Position numbers and translations under genes: made by a program. Below, one piece after another: positions 25,705 through 36,300 of a DNA stretch of 44,671 bases; positions within the stretch are counted from its first letter, which is position 1, and every line of letters starts with the position of its first letter. The notes below the pieces were generated by a model. That model did no database searches. It worked only from the letters and a program-made list of their open reading frames with translations, and was not told the origin of the DNA. Source of the stretch: Desulfobacteraceae bacterium (GTDB lineage Bacteria; Desulfobacterota; Desulfobacteria; Desulfobacterales; Desulfosarcinaceae); assembly GCA_013003715.1 (NCBI GenBank), contig JABDIN010000040.1:1-44671 (forward strand), given 5' to 3'.

Positions 25705-28294
25705 CATCACCTCCTTTTTTGTAGGTTTGCACTATACCCAACGTTTCACTCCATTGAATTGTTATACCGGACTTTAGCCCATTGATTTTTAATCCATTGT
25801 TTTCACCCAAAACAGCCAGGCAGTGATTTCCTTTTAAATAAAACGACACCGCAGGGGCTGATTCCACTGTTTCAAAGGACCATGCATGAACTCGTGTGAT
25901 GTTTTTATGGATCGTTCTGGCATGGTTAATATCAAACTTTTCAGGGGTCTTCGCTATGCACTCGCCATTGAGGAAAAATATTTCGGTTTCCTCAATACGG
26001 GTTGCAATTAAAAGGGGAATCGTTTCGATGTTGATGAGGCGGGTTTGTTTCCCTTCCTCATCATTCAAGGCGGCTTTGGCAAACAGGTGAGTATTTGCTA
26101 TGGCTAACTGTTTTTCAGCGAATTTAGTTCCTTTCACATCTCCGTGCAGCGTATTCCAGGAATCGGAATCGCTTTCATTGTATCGGTAGGTTAACTTTAA
26201 TAGCTCACGGATATCAGAGTTGCCGTCCTGGTCAGCAATATTGATAGAATCAAATTTGTCCATATGCAGTGTCTCATAGGTCTTCAGCAGTACATAAGGC
26301 TGATAGACCTTGGCTTTTGTTCCCAGAACCTTTTTTAATTGTTCGCTGGTGGATTGTTTCATTTCAGGAAGATCTATTTGTTCTTTGACTATCCATATTT
26401 CGGGAGCGTCAACAGGTCGCTGCGTTGCCGGTCTTGTTTCAAGATGTCGCCATAATCGTCCCATGCGCTGTAGCAGCATATCCATGGGCGCCAATTCGCT
26501 GATCAGGATGTCGGAATCGATATCAACGCTTTGCTCTACGATTTGCGTAGATACCAGAATACAGCCGCCTTCATGATTGTCTTTCTTGCCCAGCCGTTCC
26601 ATCCAGTATTCTTCTTGTCGCTGCCGGATAAAGTGGGGAAAGCGTGAGTGCAGTAGTCCTACTTTAAATTTGTTTTCACGTTGTATCAGTTCACGGTATA
26701 TTTCTTGGGCTGCGTTTACCGTATTACATACCCAAAGCACCCTTGCGCCTCGAAAGGCTGCGTTGCTTGCATCTGTGATTATCTGTTCCACACTCTTAAA
26801 AATACGCTTGACGGCCGGGCGAGGTTTGGGTTTCCCGCCTTGCAGGACAACCGGGACCCCTTTAATGCTTTTTCCAGTGATGAGTGGATAACTGTCGTTA
26901 CGTATTTCTTCTTCGTGAAAATCAAGTAATTCATTGCGAACATTCGGCAGCAGGGTGGCCGAAAGAATGATGATGGTGCAGCCGAGTTTTTGTAACTCTT
27001 GACATAGGCATCGGACGAGGGTGCCGGTAAAGTGATCATAGCTGTGAACTTCGTCGATGATAACGACCTTGCCGGATAACGCAAACCGTCGGACAAAAAA
27101 ATGTTTTACTGCAACCACAGCCATTAATGCTTGATCAATGGTGCCCACACCAAAATTAGCCAGCAGGGCTCTTTTGGCTGAGGCAAACCAATCCCGGCTG
27201 GCAGTGGCATCGCCATGAGGGCGTTTTATCAGGGTTTGTACCGGGCGCGGCTGATAGTAACCGTCCTCAAGCCATGCATTGGCGTGAGCCAAACGAGTTT
27301 TATCCGAGGTATGGGTTATTTTTTTTACAAAACCGCTTACCCTTAAATGAATACGGTTGGAAGTAAGTTGCGTGGGCAGCGCAAAATACAGACCGGATGC
27401 TTGACCGGATTGTAAAAGCTCGTAGGCACATGCTAATGCTGCTTCCGTTTTCCCTAAGCCCATAGGAGCTTCAATGATATAAATACCGGGTTTGGTGATT
27501 ACCGATTGGGCTTTGAGCTGCATTTCATTGGCATTAAAACCAAAGATATCCTCGAACCAAAGATCTTTCTTTATCCATGGTTTGCACAGACCGATGCTTT
27601 CAATGGCCAATCGTGCTGATTTTTTGCCATCTTTTTCACATAAGCCATGTTTTACCGGAAAATGATTCTCGTCTGATCCGATCCAGTCCGCCACACTGGT
27701 TAACCCCATTAACCAGGGCACAATGGGATCATCTTTTTTAAGAGATATAGATTGTATTTTACCGCCGAATTGCGCTTCAATGGTGTTGATAACCTGAAGA
27801 CGTTGGCTGTGCCAGATATCTGCTAATAAAAATTCTATATCTTTAGGTTTGTTGTGGTCCTGTCGATGCATCTTGCCATGATGAGCTCCCGCGATGATTG
27901 CCCAGGCAGTGGCTTCCGATTGCCTGAAACCTCGACTTTGGAGCAGGAGTTGAATTGAATCCTGACTGTGTTTTTCGTGACGGGTCCCTGCTTGCGCTTC
28001 CCATGCATTGCGCGCCGAAATGATTTTTAAGCCTTCCCGCTCTAACCAAACCGGGCACATCTGTAGAAATCCAGGAGACCACTTGCCAATATCATGGCAT
28101 GCGGCAATGATTGCTGCAAGCATGTGATTGATTTTCGTGTGAGGTATTTCCATACCCTGCTTCATCAACTCAAGTACCACCCAGCCAACATGGCGGCAGT
28201 GCTCGAATACAGACAATCCGGGATTTCCTTCGGTGTCGGTTTTTGACCACCCGCTTTTTTCGGGATCAAACTGATAATGCATAAACACATTCAT
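25688..28294 (-). CDS. cas3: Cas3 helicase-nuclease (type I-E)
   Basis: 868-residue effector that degrades target DNA after Cascade binding. The N-terminal HD nuclease (about residues 20-225) has HCRHVGWVV, AACHDIGKWSPGF and a GAHHGKMH histidine pair. The SF2 helicase follows: Walker A PMGLGKTEAALAC (near residue 278), DEVHSYD as motif II, LSATLLP as motif III, TQIVEQSVDIDSDI as motif V and QRMGRLWRH as motif VI. A C-terminal accessory domain completes it. All metal and ATP motifs are present, so it should be active. First gene of the cas operon, 93 bp downstream of the regulator's stop. Confidence 0.98.
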   Translation of the reverse strand: MNVFMHYQFDPEKSGWSKTDTEGNPGLSVFEHCRHVGWVVLELMKQGMEIPHTKINHMLAAIIAACHDIGKWSPGFLQMCPVWLEREGLKIISARNAWEAQAGTRHEKHSQDSIQLLLQSRGFRQSEATAWAIIAGAHHGKMHRQDHNKPKDIEFLLADIWHSQRLQVINTIEAQFGGKIQSISLKKDDPIVPWLMGLTSVADWIGSDENHFPVKHGLCEKDGKKSARLAIESIGLCKPWIKKDLWFEDIFGFNANEMQLKAQSVITKPGIYIIEAPMGLGKTEAALACAYELLQSGQASGLYFALPTQLTSNRIHLRVSGFVKKITHTSDKTRLAHANAWLEDGYYQPRPVQTLIKRPHGDATASRDWFASAKRALLANFGVGTIDQALMAVVAVKHFFVRRFALSGKVVIIDEVHSYDHFTGTLVRCLCQELQKLGCTIIILSATLLPNVRNELLDFHEEEIRNDSYPLITGKSIKGVPVVLQGGKPKPRPAVKRIFKSVEQIITDASNAAFRGARVLWVCNTVNAAQEIYRELIQRENKFKVGLLHSRFPHFIRQRQEEYWMERLGKKDNHEGGCILVSTQIVEQSVDIDSDILISELAPMDMLLQRMGRLWRHLETRPATQRPVDAPEIWIVKEQIDLPEMKQSTSEQLKKVLGTKAKVYQPYVLLKTYETLHMDKFDSINIADQDGNSDIRELLKLTYRYNESDSDSWNTLHGDVKGTKFAEKQLAIANTHLFAKAALNDEEGKQTRLINIETIPLLIATRIEETEIFFLNGECIAKTPEKFDINHARTIHKNITRVHAWSFETVESAPAVSFYLKGNHCLAVLGENNGLKINGLKSGITIQWSETLGIVQTYKKGGDDESCD

Positions 28295-28339
28295 TTTTTG
28301 CGTTTCCTGCTCTTGACTCGCTAATTGAGGTTTGCTTCA

Positions 28340-28358
28340 CCCTACCATACCTGGTGGG
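28340..28358. promoter_or_regulatory. Inverted repeat upstream of cas3
   Basis: CCCTACCA, TACC, TGGTGGG: a near-perfect inverted repeat in the 93-bp gap between the WYL-type regulator and cas3. It is a plausible operator; nothing else supports it. Confidence 0.3.
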
Positions 28359-28387
28359 ACATCCGGGTTCCTATGTCATATGATTTT

Positions 28388-29359
28388 TTATGTTTGCTTG
28401 TATATTTTTGTCATTTTTTCAATTTCAGACCTGATTTCGTTTCGAAGTTCTTCGGGTGCGATCACTTCACAGTCCGCACCGAATTGCAGGATCTTCATTT
28501 TAATTTCGCGGAAGTCGCATACGGGCAGGGTCAGCTCAAGGCTACCGTCGGCGTTTTCACTGATCTCCTGCCGGGAATGCCAGTGCTGTTGGCGGATCCA
28601 GCGGGACCGAAACGGTGTGAATCGCAGAGTGACCGGTATCGCCCGGTTTCCCTGGAACAGGCCGAAGGCGTCTTCCACAAGGGGATGCCATTGTTCAACA
28701 GGTCTGGGGATGAAGTGCTGTTCCATGGTTTTCAGGTTGTGCATCCGGGCCAGGTAAAATTTTCGCCAGGCCTTGCGGCTCCGACACCAGGCGGTGAGTA
28801 CCCACGAGGCCATATAGTGCTGGAGGTGGTGGGGTTCCGTGATGCGCTGGGTGACGGCATCGGTCTGCGGGGAGTGGTAATCAAAGGCAACCCGGCGATG
28901 ATGAAGCAGGGCCCAAGCGATCTGACGGAATGTCATCTCCTGGGTGGCGCTGTAACCGCTCCACGTGGCGGAAAAGGCCTCGTTGATAATTTCGGGATCG
29001 ACTCGCGGTTTACATGCCCCTGAAAAAATCTTGTCCGTAAGTAGCTTCAATTCACGGCTGATAAAACCGCTGGCTGTCTGATCCAGCAGCCGCCGGGCCA
29101 GAAGCAGGCAAAGGATTTCCTGTTGACCAGCAGGCAGGCAGGGCAGTTCAAAGATTTCATCTGTGTAATAGTATCCTTTGCGGCATGGATCATACTCCAA
29201 AGGAGCCTGAAACCGGTCCCGCAGGCAGGTGATGTCGCGTTGTGCGGTCTTGGTGGATACTTCGAAGCGGTCTGCCAGGCGCGACGCATTGGGTCGGCAC
29301 TCGGATTTTGCCTGATCATGGAACCAGACCAATCGCTCCAATTGCGGCAGAACCTGCAT
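28388..29359 (-). CDS. HTH-WYL transcriptional regulator next to the cas operon
   Basis: 323-residue regulator. Residues about 5-70 form a DeoR-like winged helix (RLADRFEVSTKTAQRDITCLRDRF). Residues about 150-240 resemble a WYL domain, an SH3-like fold that binds small ligands or nucleic acid in many CRISPR and defence regulators (RVAFDYHSPQTDAVTQRI, HLQHYMASWVLTAWC, WRKFYLARM); the WYL tripeptide itself is replaced by WVL. A C-terminal WCX-like extension follows. It is co-directional with cas3, and palindromes lie both upstream of it and between it and cas3. It probably represses or tunes cas expression. The ligand is unknown. Confidence 0.88.
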   Translation of the reverse strand: MQVLPQLERLVWFHDQAKSECRPNASRLADRFEVSTKTAQRDITCLRDRFQAPLEYDPCRKGYYYTDEIFELPCLPAGQQEILCLLLARRLLDQTASGFISRELKLLTDKIFSGACKPRVDPEIINEAFSATWSGYSATQEMTFRQIAWALLHHRRVAFDYHSPQTDAVTQRITEPHHLQHYMASWVLTAWCRSRKAWRKFYLARMHNLKTMEQHFIPRPVEQWHPLVEDAFGLFQGNRAIPVTLRFTPFRSRWIRQQHWHSRQEISENADGSLELTLPVCDFREIKMKILQFGADCEVIAPEELRNEIRSEIEKMTKIYKQT

Positions 29360-29442
29360 GATAGTTTCCTTCTGCTTTAGGGAACATCATAAACTTATCT
29401 GACGTCTCAGGATCACTTTGCCACATTTTCCGGGTTTTGTCT

Positions 29443-29456
29443 GTGAACTGGTTCAC
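29443..29456. promoter_or_regulatory. Perfect 14-bp palindrome upstream of the WYL-type regulator
   Basis: GTGAACTGGTTCAC, a perfect dyad 84 bp upstream of the regulator's start, in the divergent region shared with the plus-strand Fe-S gene. It is a candidate autoregulatory operator. The rest of 29360-29670 holds no gene. Confidence 0.35.
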
Positions 29457-29670
29457 GTTTTAATGATTATTGTCATCTTTTTTCTATTAATGGTGAACAT
29501 AGAATCGGATCGGTATTCAACCGAATTTGAAATGGCAAAGGCATTCGATTGGATCTCTTTCAAATGATCAGACCTGGAGCTCCGGTCCCGTCTTCTTTAT
29601 GCAATTTGTAAATCTTTTTGACAATCTACATAATAAACAACAAACTGGAGTCTTGATAAAGGAGCCTAAA

Positions 29671-30531
29671 ATGGACAAATCGGCATGGCTGGTATCGATG
29701 ATTACGAATTTTGTCGCGGACTCAGAGGTTAATTCCCTGAATCCGCCCGGTGGTGAACCGGCGTTCGATGCGCCGCTGGTGGGGTTTTCCAGTGGGGCCG
29801 ATCCCTTGTACGGGGAATATGTCTCACACATCGGCGATTTCTACCTGACGCCGTTGAGAATATTCCAACTGGCTTTTCCGGAGGAGCCGCCGGTTTCACC
29901 GGGGGATCTGACGATGATCAGTTGGGTGCTGCCGTCCACGGACGCCACTCGGCAGGACCATGCGGCGGAGAAGAAACAGCCGTCGGAAAGATGGGTGCGG
30001 GTGCGCCATTTCGGTGAGAAGTTCAATGAGACGTTACGACGCCATGTGACGGACCGATTGTCCGATGCGGGGATACTTGCGGTGCCCCCGTTTCTCGCCC
30101 CGTTCTGGGCGCGGTCCGGCGAAGGCCCATACGCGCCCTGTTCCAACTGGTCGGAACGCCATGCGGCTTATGCCGCCGGATTGGGCACGTTCGGGCTCTG
30201 CGACGGGTTGATCACGCCGGTGGGGAAAGCCATGCGCACGGGTTCGGTGGTGGCCCGGATGTCCGTTGCGCCGACCCAAAGGCCATACACGGACCATCAT
30301 GCATACTGTCTTTTTTATTCCCACGGCACCTGCGGCAAGTGCATCCCCCGGTGCCCGGTGAATGCCATCGGCAAATCGGGTCATGACAAGAAAAAATGCA
30401 TGGATTACACCGAGCATGCCATGAATGCCCATGTCCGCAAGACCTATGGCATCGACACCTATGCCTGCGGACTCTGCCAGGCCGGCGTACCCTGCATGGC
30501 ACACATACCGGCTCCCGAGGAAGGAGAATAG
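29671..30531 (+). CDS. QueG/RdhA-like 4Fe-4S protein
   Basis: 286-residue cytoplasmic Fe-S protein. The middle contains SERHAAYAAGLGTFGLCDGLITPVG (from residue about 165), the signature shared by epoxyqueuosine reductase and reductive dehalogenases. The C-terminus holds a ferredoxin-type cluster motif CGKCIPRCPVNAI and a second Cys group (CGLCQAGVPC), so two 4Fe-4S clusters are likely. The N-terminal part is not the canonical B12-binding domain of QueG, so true queuosine synthesis is not assured. The ATG at 29671 has AAAGGAG 8 bp upstream; a longer frame back to 29527 is less likely. It stands alone, divergent from the CRISPR regulator. Confidence 0.82.
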   Translation: MDKSAWLVSMITNFVADSEVNSLNPPGGEPAFDAPLVGFSSGADPLYGEYVSHIGDFYLTPLRIFQLAFPEEPPVSPGDLTMISWVLPSTDATRQDHAAEKKQPSERWVRVRHFGEKFNETLRRHVTDRLSDAGILAVPPFLAPFWARSGEGPYAPCSNWSERHAAYAAGLGTFGLCDGLITPVGKAMRTGSVVARMSVAPTQRPYTDHHAYCLFYSHGTCGKCIPRCPVNAIGKSGHDKKKCMDYTEHAMNAHVRKTYGIDTYACGLCQAGVPCMAHIPAPEEGE

Positions 30532-30983
30532 GATGTAAACAGCTCAGATACAGACCTGTTGCATGTCCATTCTCGTAATGTCAAATGTCAAAGCTCAAAT
30601 TCCAAATGGCAGTATGCTGTCCATGTTTAAGGATCGCTTTGTAATGGAGTGATAATCAATCGGCAGAATACCTTCATTTGACATTTGGATTTTGTCATTT
30701 GACATTACCTCCCTACCCCTGCACCTTGTATCAACGCATACCACTATTTTAATGTATCTGATACCATTCCGAAGCCACATGCGATCACCCTGCCGAATAC
30801 TTTATTACCCTTTGACATTATTATATTTTTGTGACATTCAAACAGGACTGTCGCACCTGTTTTTACCATTCCGGCCCATACCCGGTGGTGCCACTTTGTG
30901 GAAACCGCTGAATGAAATTTCATAGACTGACGGCGACTTGAGAAACACCAGCCCGGCGGCCGGTTTCTTTTAGGATCCATTCC
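30532..30983. other. Non-coding gap with TTTGACATTTG-type short repeats
   Basis: No convincing gene. It contains recurring TGTCAAATG/CATTTGACA words at about 30577-30592, 30677-30710 and near 30810, partly in inverted orientation, as in degenerate intergenic repeats. It also carries an AGGA box shortly before the cyclase start at 30984. Confidence 0.5.
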
Positions 30984-33230
30984 ATGCCTGATTGGACCAA
31001 GGCTTTCATATTGGGAGTTCTACTCAGTGTGCTGGGGGTCGCGTTGTGTTTTTCGCCGCCCGGGCACCAACTTGAGGAGTCGTTCGGCCTTGGACTGCTC
31101 TTTAAGATCAGGGGTCCGCGGAAACCACCTGAAGAGGTTGTTGTCATCGGCATCGATCAGGCATCGGCAAGGGCCTTGAACCTGTCGGAGAAACCGGAAA
31201 GATGGCCCAGAATCCTTCATGCCCGGTTGCTCCGGGCGCTCTCGGAAGTCGGTGCCGGGGTTGTCGCTTTTGATATCATTTTTGAGGAACCTCGTGATCC
31301 AGCGCATGACAATGCCCTGGCAGAGGCCATGCAAATGGCCGGGAATGTCGTACTTGTTGAGGTTCTGCGCAAAGAAAAACTACCCTTTGATTCCACCACA
31401 TCTCCGTCTTCAGGGCAGATAAAAATCGAAAAACTCATCCAACCCATCGATCTGTTCAAGGAAGTCAGCGTGGGACTTGCGCCCTTCCCTATCCCGAAGG
31501 TTCCGGTGAGGGTAAGTCAATACTGGGCGTTCAAAACAGGCGCTGGAAACCTGCCGTCGCTTCCAGTGGTAGCATTTCAGGTTTTTGCCCGGAACGCTTA
31601 CGAGGATTTTCTGGATCTGATGGCCACCGGGGATGCCCTCATCGCGGAGGGTTTGCCGTCGGACCGGGAGCGGCTTTTATCTGCCGGCAATGTACACAAA
31701 ACGGTGCGGACCATCCGTGACCAGTTCGAGGCGAATCCGGCGCTGGCGTCGACCATGCGTGCGGAGTTATCCATCTCCGGCGCTAAGCACCCGCCGCTGC
31801 TGATCCCGCTTATCCGCATGTATGAGGGCCGGGACAGCCGATACCTGAATTTCTACGGCCCTCCGGGCACCATCAGGACCATCCGGTATCATGAGTTGGT
31901 GGATGTCGGGAACGGCGCAATTAACCGGGAGTTGCTGTCGGAACTTAAAGGGAAAGCCTTGTTTATCGGGCTTTCGGAAAGAGAGATGCCCATCAAAACG
32001 GACGGTTTTTATACGGTTTATTCTCAACCGGACGGTGTGGACCTGAATGGTGTGGAGATCGCGGCCACCGCATTCGGGAATCTGCTGGAAAACAAACCGG
32101 TCCGCACCCTTTCGCCTTTCCTGCTGATCCTGGTGATTGCGATGTCGGGGGTGATCCTGGCCTTCATCTGCCGGATGATGAGCTATACCCCGGCCGGTCT
32201 TGTCTCGATTGTTTATTGCGCAATCTTCATCTGGGTCGTCGGGCTGGGTTTCGCTGCCGAAGGCTGGTTTTTTCCATTGGTCACGGTGGTTTTTTTTCAG
32301 GGGCCGCTGGCATTCACTACCGGGGTCATCTGGCGGTATGTGGACGTCAATAAGGAACGCAAGGCGATCCGTCACGCATTCAATTTTTACCTCCCACCGT
32401 CGGTGGTGGATCAGATCGCCTCCGGTAAAAAAGCGATAACCGCGGACGGGCGGGTTCGCCATGGCGCTTTTTTATGCACGGATATGCAACACTACACGAC
32501 CTTATCGGAAAAAACCGATCCGGAAAAACTCTATCGGTTCATGCATGGCTATTTCGAAACCCTGCTGGCGCCGGTGCGACTCAACGGGGGACTGATTTCG
32601 GATATTGTGGGGGACTCGATGATGGCCATCTGGGAAGATAAGACACCGGGTGCATCGTCCGGCCGAAATGCCTGTGAGTCGGCCCTTCAAATTCAGCGGG
32701 CGCTGGTGGATTTCTGGGCGGCGAATCCCCTGAACGCGACGTTTCCCACTCGAATCGGCATTCACTGCGGCCCGGTTCACATCGGTAATGTCGGCGCCGG
32801 TGACCACTATGAATATCAGGCAACCGGCGATACGGTAAATACCGTGTCTCGTATCGAAAATCTCAATAAACACCTGGGAACGCAAATCTTAGTCTCCGAA
32901 GAGGCGCTCGAAGGCGCAGCGGGTTTTCTGGTTCGACGCATGGGATCGTTCATCCTGAGCGGCAAATCCAACCCGGTGCCCGTCTATGAACTGATCACCT
33001 GGCAGGCGCTTGCCGACTCATCACAGCAGGAATTGTGCCTGCTATTCGATCAGGCCTTGGCCGTCTATCATGAACAGAATTGGAACGAGTCGGCTGAACG
33101 CTTCGATGCGATACTCAACCGGTATCCATCAGACGGCCCTTCCATGTTCTACAGGGATACCTGCAGGCATTATGCTGCAAACCCACCGGAACGTGACTGG
33201 GATGGTGTGATGAATGTGATGAAAAAATAG
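30984..33230 (+). CDS. CHASE2-domain adenylate/guanylate cyclase
   Basis: 748-residue inner-membrane receptor cyclase. An N-terminal TM helix (residues about 7-24) precedes a large extracytoplasmic CHASE2 sensor (about 30-370; VVVIGIDQASARAL, GVVAFDIIFEEPRDP, FIGLSEREMPIKTDGFYT). Three TM helices follow at about 375-460, then a class III cyclase domain (about 490-650). The domain has CTDMQHYTTLS with a metal-binding Asp, ISDIVGDSMMAIW with the second Asp region, GIHCGPVHIGNVG and GDTVNTVSRIENLNK carrying the transition-state Asn and Arg. It predicts synthesis of cAMP or cGMP in response to an envelope signal. The next gene (FecR-TPR-barrel) starts 150 bp downstream, suggesting a functional pair. 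Confidence 0.93.
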   Translation: MPDWTKAFILGVLLSVLGVALCFSPPGHQLEESFGLGLLFKIRGPRKPPEEVVVIGIDQASARALNLSEKPERWPRILHARLLRALSEVGAGVVAFDIIFEEPRDPAHDNALAEAMQMAGNVVLVEVLRKEKLPFDSTTSPSSGQIKIEKLIQPIDLFKEVSVGLAPFPIPKVPVRVSQYWAFKTGAGNLPSLPVVAFQVFARNAYEDFLDLMATGDALIAEGLPSDRERLLSAGNVHKTVRTIRDQFEANPALASTMRAELSISGAKHPPLLIPLIRMYEGRDSRYLNFYGPPGTIRTIRYHELVDVGNGAINRELLSELKGKALFIGLSEREMPIKTDGFYTVYSQPDGVDLNGVEIAATAFGNLLENKPVRTLSPFLLILVIAMSGVILAFICRMMSYTPAGLVSIVYCAIFIWVVGLGFAAEGWFFPLVTVVFFQGPLAFTTGVIWRYVDVNKERKAIRHAFNFYLPPSVVDQIASGKKAITADGRVRHGAFLCTDMQHYTTLSEKTDPEKLYRFMHGYFETLLAPVRLNGGLISDIVGDSMMAIWEDKTPGASSGRNACESALQIQRALVDFWAANPLNATFPTRIGIHCGPVHIGNVGAGDHYEYQATGDTVNTVSRIENLNKHLGTQILVSEEALEGAAGFLVRRMGSFILSGKSNPVPVYELITWQALADSSQQELCLLFDQALAVYHEQNWNESAERFDAILNRYPSDGPSMFYRDTCRHYAANPPERDWDGVMNVMKK

Positions 33231-33380
33231 GTTGATAGCTGATATATTTTTGAATAGGTTAAGGATATCCACATCGCATGAACATATCCAATGTGACAAA
33301 CACACCCACCGGCATTATCTGAATCGCTACAAAAGCGCGAACTGGCCTGGTTACAAATTGGACGGACAAGGAGATCACAG

Positions 33381-36300
33381 GTGCAAAAAGGACGACTTTT
33401 AGCAGGACTATCTATTTTGGTATGGATGTTATTGCTGCCGGGGCACCCCTCTGCCTCTGCTTCGGAATGTGACAATTGGATGGCTGAAGCCGTATCCGTG
33501 CAGGGGACCGCCCAGATGAAAAAAGACGGCGGCACCACATGGCAAAACATTTCCGCCGGTGATCGATTTTGCGCCGGCGACATGATACGCATCCTGGAGG
33601 ACAGCCGTGCCGCCATAGTACTGCAAAACGAAGCGGTGATCCGGCTTGATGAAAAAACCACCATTACCCTGCAACCGGAGCCGGAAACGACATCCACCTT
33701 ACTGAGAATCATCAGGGGTGCGGCGCATTTTTTCAGCCGTATCCCCAGAAGTCTTCAAGTGGCCACGCCGTTTGTGAACGGGTCGGTTGAAGGCACTGAA
33801 TTTTTCGTTCGCGTGGACGACCGGCAGACCTATTTTTCCGTTTTTAAAGGCAGGGTCAGGACGTTCAATGAAGCGGGCGAACTGCTGTTGGCCGCCGGAG
33901 ATACCGCCGTTGCAACACAGGGCGGACGGCCGGAGCTGAAAATGGTGATCCACCCGCGAGATGCTGTGGCCTGGACACTCTATTATCCGAAAATAAGTGG
34001 TTCGGACACACGGACGGCGGAAGCGTTGGAACAGGCCGGTACCTATCTCGATGTGGGCCGTGTGGACAAGGCAAATGTTATTCTGGACCGTCTGTTGGCG
34101 GAAGACCCGACGAACGGTGACGCACTTGCGTACAAAACGGTCGTCGAACTGGCACGGAACCGAAAAGCAGCGGCAAAAACACTTTCCGAAAAGGCCCTTG
34201 CCGCCGACCCGCAATCCGTGACGGTGAAAATGGCGGTTGCGTATGTCCTGCAGGCGGATTTCGAGATCGAAAAGGCGCGCGACACCTTGATTGCCGCCGC
34301 CGTGGATGATCCCGGCAACGCGCCACTCCATGCCCGAATATCCGAGCTTTGGTTGGCCTCCGGACATTTGGACAAGGCATCGGCCGCGGCCGGAAAAGCC
34401 GCCGCCTTGTCGGCCGATCAAAGCAGACCCCACACCATTATGGGGTTTGCCCATCTGTCACGGTCCGACATCGATGCGGCTGTGGTCGCCTTTGAAAGGG
34501 GAGCATCCCTTGATCCGGCCGATCCCCTGCCCCGTCTGGGACTCGGTATTGCATGGATCAGATCCGGCGACCTGAAGGCCGGCAGGGGACAAATCGAAAT
34601 CGCCGCATCGCTTGACCCGGGGAATTCTCTCGTGCGCAGCTATCTCGGCAAGGCTTTCTATGAAGAACGGCAGACCCGCCTGGCCGGCCGGCAGTATGAG
34701 GTGGCCAAGGAACTGGACCCCAACGACCCCACCCCCTATTTTTATGATGCCCTGTTGAAACAAAGCGAAAACCGGCCGGTTGAGGCCCTTCACCAATTGC
34801 TGCAATCCATTGCACTCAATGACAACCGGGCCGTCTATCGATCACGGCTGCTGTTGGATGAAGATCTGGCGGCCCGGAGTGCGGGTCTGGGGGAAATATA
34901 TGCCGATCTCGGCTTTCAGCAACTGGCGATGGTTCAAGGATGGAAATCCATAAACACAGATCCATCCAATTACTCCGCGCACCGGCTGCTTTCCAATGTT
35001 TACGCCGCCCGGCCCCGAAACGAAATCGGCAGGGTCAGTGAAATGCTCCAATCAATGTTGTTGCAGCCATTGAATACGGCCCCGATTCAACCCCGGCTGG
35101 CGGAAACGGATCTTCTCATCACCGACGGATTGGGGCCGGCATCCCCTTCCCTCAATGAATACAACGCCTTGTTTTTAAGAAATCAATTCCGCCTGCAGGC
35201 TTCCGGCATAGCGGGCAGCAATGACACCTTCGGAGATGAAATATCTCACAGCGGGTTGTGGAACCGGTTTTCATACAGCCTGGGGCAATTGCATTATGAA
35301 ACCGATGGATTCAGAAGCAATAACGAATTAAACGAGGATCTTTATACTGCCTTTGCCCAGGTGACCCCGACACCCTGGATCAGCGTTCAGGGAGAGTACC
35401 GGCGGCAGGAAGTCGAACATGGCGACCTTGCCTTCAATTTTGACCTGGAAACCTTTGATGATACGTTGGAAAAAGAAAAGGCATCCGATACCATGCGGCT
35501 CGGATTGCACTTGCAGCCCTCACCAGCGTCGAATCTTATCGCATCGGTCATACACCAGAATACCACCAACAAGGAGGAGTCGATATTCATCGGCCTGTTT
35601 CCATACGAATTGACGCTGGACACCACCGGCTATCTTTCGGAAATCCAATACCTGTATAAACACGGGTATTGGAATCTGACATTGGGCGCCGGCCATTACA
35701 ATGTGGAGTCAACCATCCGGAGCACCTTTTCCGAAGAAGCCGAATTTGATACGACGCATGACAATGGATACGCCTACCTGAATTTCAGTTATCCGAAAGC
35801 CTTCGACTGGACCCTCGGGGTCAGTGCGAATGCGCTGGACGACAGCCCCATCGGTGATACGGACAAGGTGAATCCGAAATTCGGCCTGACCGCCGATCTG
35901 ATTCCCGGCACGACCCTCCGGCTGGCCGGCTTCACGGTGCTCACCCGTGACCTGGTCAACGACCAGACCATCGAGCCCACCCAGATAGCCGGTTTCAATC
36001 AATTTTACGACGATTTCAACGGCACCGAATCCGCACAGGTCGGCGTCGCCCTGGACCAGATGTTCACGGCGAACGTCCACGGCGGGGTTGAGTATTTCAG
36101 GCGGATGCTGGAAGTGCCCACCATCGGCCTCACCGGCACCATCACCGAGGACTGGGAGGAAGATGCATACCGGGCATATCTCTATCTCACCCCGTCCCGT
36201 GAAATCGCCATCAGCGCCGAATATCAATTCGAAGTGTTTGACCGTGACGTGAAGGATGAATTCGGCATTACGCCCATCGGGATGAAAACCCATTTGCTGC

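Noticed and set aside
33699-34454. Long minus-strand frames opposite the FecR-TPR-barrel gene, also at 31767-32462 and 35709-36323
   Set aside because: High-GC antisense shadows with no Shine-Dalgarno or recognisable motifs; the plus-strand genes have clear domains.
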